From: Charina bottae
Lineage: Eukaryota; Chordata; Lepidosauria; Squamata; Charinaidae
Length of the DNA: 64,000 nucleotides
NCBI GenBank assembly: GCA_023362775.1
Contig: JALMGJ010000004.1
Location: 51,542,298 to 51,606,297 of the forward strand
Reading direction: 5' to 3'
Below the pieces are notes generated by a model, which was given only the letters and a program-made list of their open reading frames with translations, had not been told where the DNA came from and did no database searches. Each line of letters starts with the position of its first letter. Position 1 is the first letter of the stretch. The position numbers were made by a program, and so were the translations under genes. This document shows, in pieces, positions 1 to 64,000 of this stretch.

Positions 1-85
1 GAAAATGTTCTTAGCACCTCCAATGTTACAGTATGTAATGACTAAGTCATATCTGCAAAACAAATCATTATACAATGAAGTATAA

Positions 86-63110
<63,025 letters not shown>

Positions 63111-64000
63111 GTATGGTAGCATGAAACCATTAATCTGATTATGTACTGTCTAAAACTATTGAAGTAAACAGGAGTACAGGTAGTCCTCGCTTAGCGACAA
63201 CAATTGGGACTGTCAACTTTGTTGCTAAGCGTCACAGCTGCTAAGCGAAACATCACGTGACCACGGCGGACTTATGATATCACTTCCCATTTGGTCGTTA
63301 AGCGAGACATCACATGACCACAACTTGCAATTTTACTGCCGGCTTCTCCATTGACTCTGCTTGTTGGAAGCCGGTTGTGAAGTGCAACAATGGCAATCAC
63401 ATGACCACAGGGATGCTGCAACGGTCATAAATGTGAGGACTGGTCGTAAAGGTACTTTTTCAGTGCCGTCATAACTTCAAACAGTCGCTAAACAGGACAG
63501 TCGTTAAGCAAGGTCTACCTGTATCCTTGTTGTTAAAATGTTATTAAGACTATTTCATACATACAGTAATAAAAAAAACCCTCAATTTGTACATTAGATG
63601 GGATGAGGTACTGGAACTTTGGAGAGAAAATATACACAGACAGACTTGAAATAATAATTGCAAACTAGACATTTTAAAACAATGTATCCAATATATTGGT
63701 GTAAATAGATAAAATTTATAGATAATCTCCAGCATACATTCAGTGACCATGTAAGAGAGCAGTAGGATTATATGGCTAGCCATTCCCCTTCTGGGCTAAT
63801 ATTTCCCAATACTTATACCTTTGCTTTATATACAGACAGAAGTACTTGTATGGAGCTCCTCTAAAAGTGCAGGAACTTTCCTTGGCTTTTGGGGGTTCTC
63901 ATTTACATGGAGGAGCTTTACAAGTTCATCTGTACAATCATAGCCTAATCATGCTGGCATCAAATTACATAATTGCTGGAGCATAAATGGCTATTATAGG
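63111..64000 (+). other. Start of the last FRMPD4 intron
   Basis: Donor gtatgg. I find no AG followed by TN and an immediate stop in this stretch, so the terminal exon appears to lie beyond the window. The intron holds the DNA transposon at 63177; 63525-64000 shows nothing further. Confidence 0.7.
63177..63521. mobile_element. Non-autonomous DNA transposon, CAGGTAGTCCT family, copy 2
   Basis: Ends CAGGTAGTCCTCGCTTAGCG and CGTTAAGCAAGGTCTACCTG are inverted and flanked by TA on both sides. The interior repeats gctaagcg, gtcgttaagc and atcacatgaccac several times. It is related to 11668-12118 and lies 66 bp after the last visible FRMPD4 donor. Confidence 0.82.

Overview
The window is vertebrate nuclear DNA, most likely from a squamate reptile (snake or lizard). 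It has multi-exon GT-AG gene structure and a dense mix of squamate-type repeats: CR1/L3 LINEs with short oligo-A/T microsatellite tails, BovB/RTE LINE pieces, L1-like remnants, tRNA-headed SINEs whose 3' ends match BovB (Sauria-SINE type), MIR-like SINEs and several families of short hAT-type DNA transposons. I see no bacterial, plasmid or free-virus features.

The only host gene I can support is FRMPD4 (PRESO1), a postsynaptic PDZ/FERM scaffold, on the + strand and filling the whole window. Thirteen coding exons are visible: 105-207, 26922-26967, 33636-33740, 35546-35653, 37389-37520, 50385-50504, 51014-51150, 54444-54570, 56619-56708, 57059-57241, 59859-59997, 60482-61540 and 61851-63110. 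Their phases join without a frame break and give about 1203 residues, from the middle of the PDZ domain, through the FERM domain, to one codon short of the C-terminal PDZ ligand. The WW domain and first half of the PDZ lie upstream. The last codon (Val) and the stop lie in an exon beyond the right edge.

Layout: intron 208-26921 (26.7 kb) holds a broken BovB LINE, hAT-type MITEs, a 350-bp fold-back element, a CR1/L3 LINE with an open 674-codon frame inserted in an L1-like remnant, and a 39-40-bp GC-rich minisatellite. Introns between 26968 and 37388 hold SINEs, microsatellites and palindromic MITEs. Intron 37521-50384 (12.9 kb) holds a four-layer nest (Tc1 < RTE < L1 < hAT), a chimeric SINE and a degenerate minus-strand Ty3/gypsy chromovirus interrupted by a solo LTR. 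The right end (50.3-63.1 kb) carries most of the coding exons, with few repeats after 54.6 kb.

Novelty lies mainly in the repeats. A short module carrying ATTGGCTCC and GC-box-like CCCCGCCCCC is shared by at least five elements with different terminal repeats. Several insertions can be dated against each other because target duplications, and in one case a paralogous empty site, are preserved in the same window. In the gene, the PDZ-ligand codon is split across an intron and the donor of the large acidic exon is weak. Names of repeat families come from motif recognition, not from a database search.
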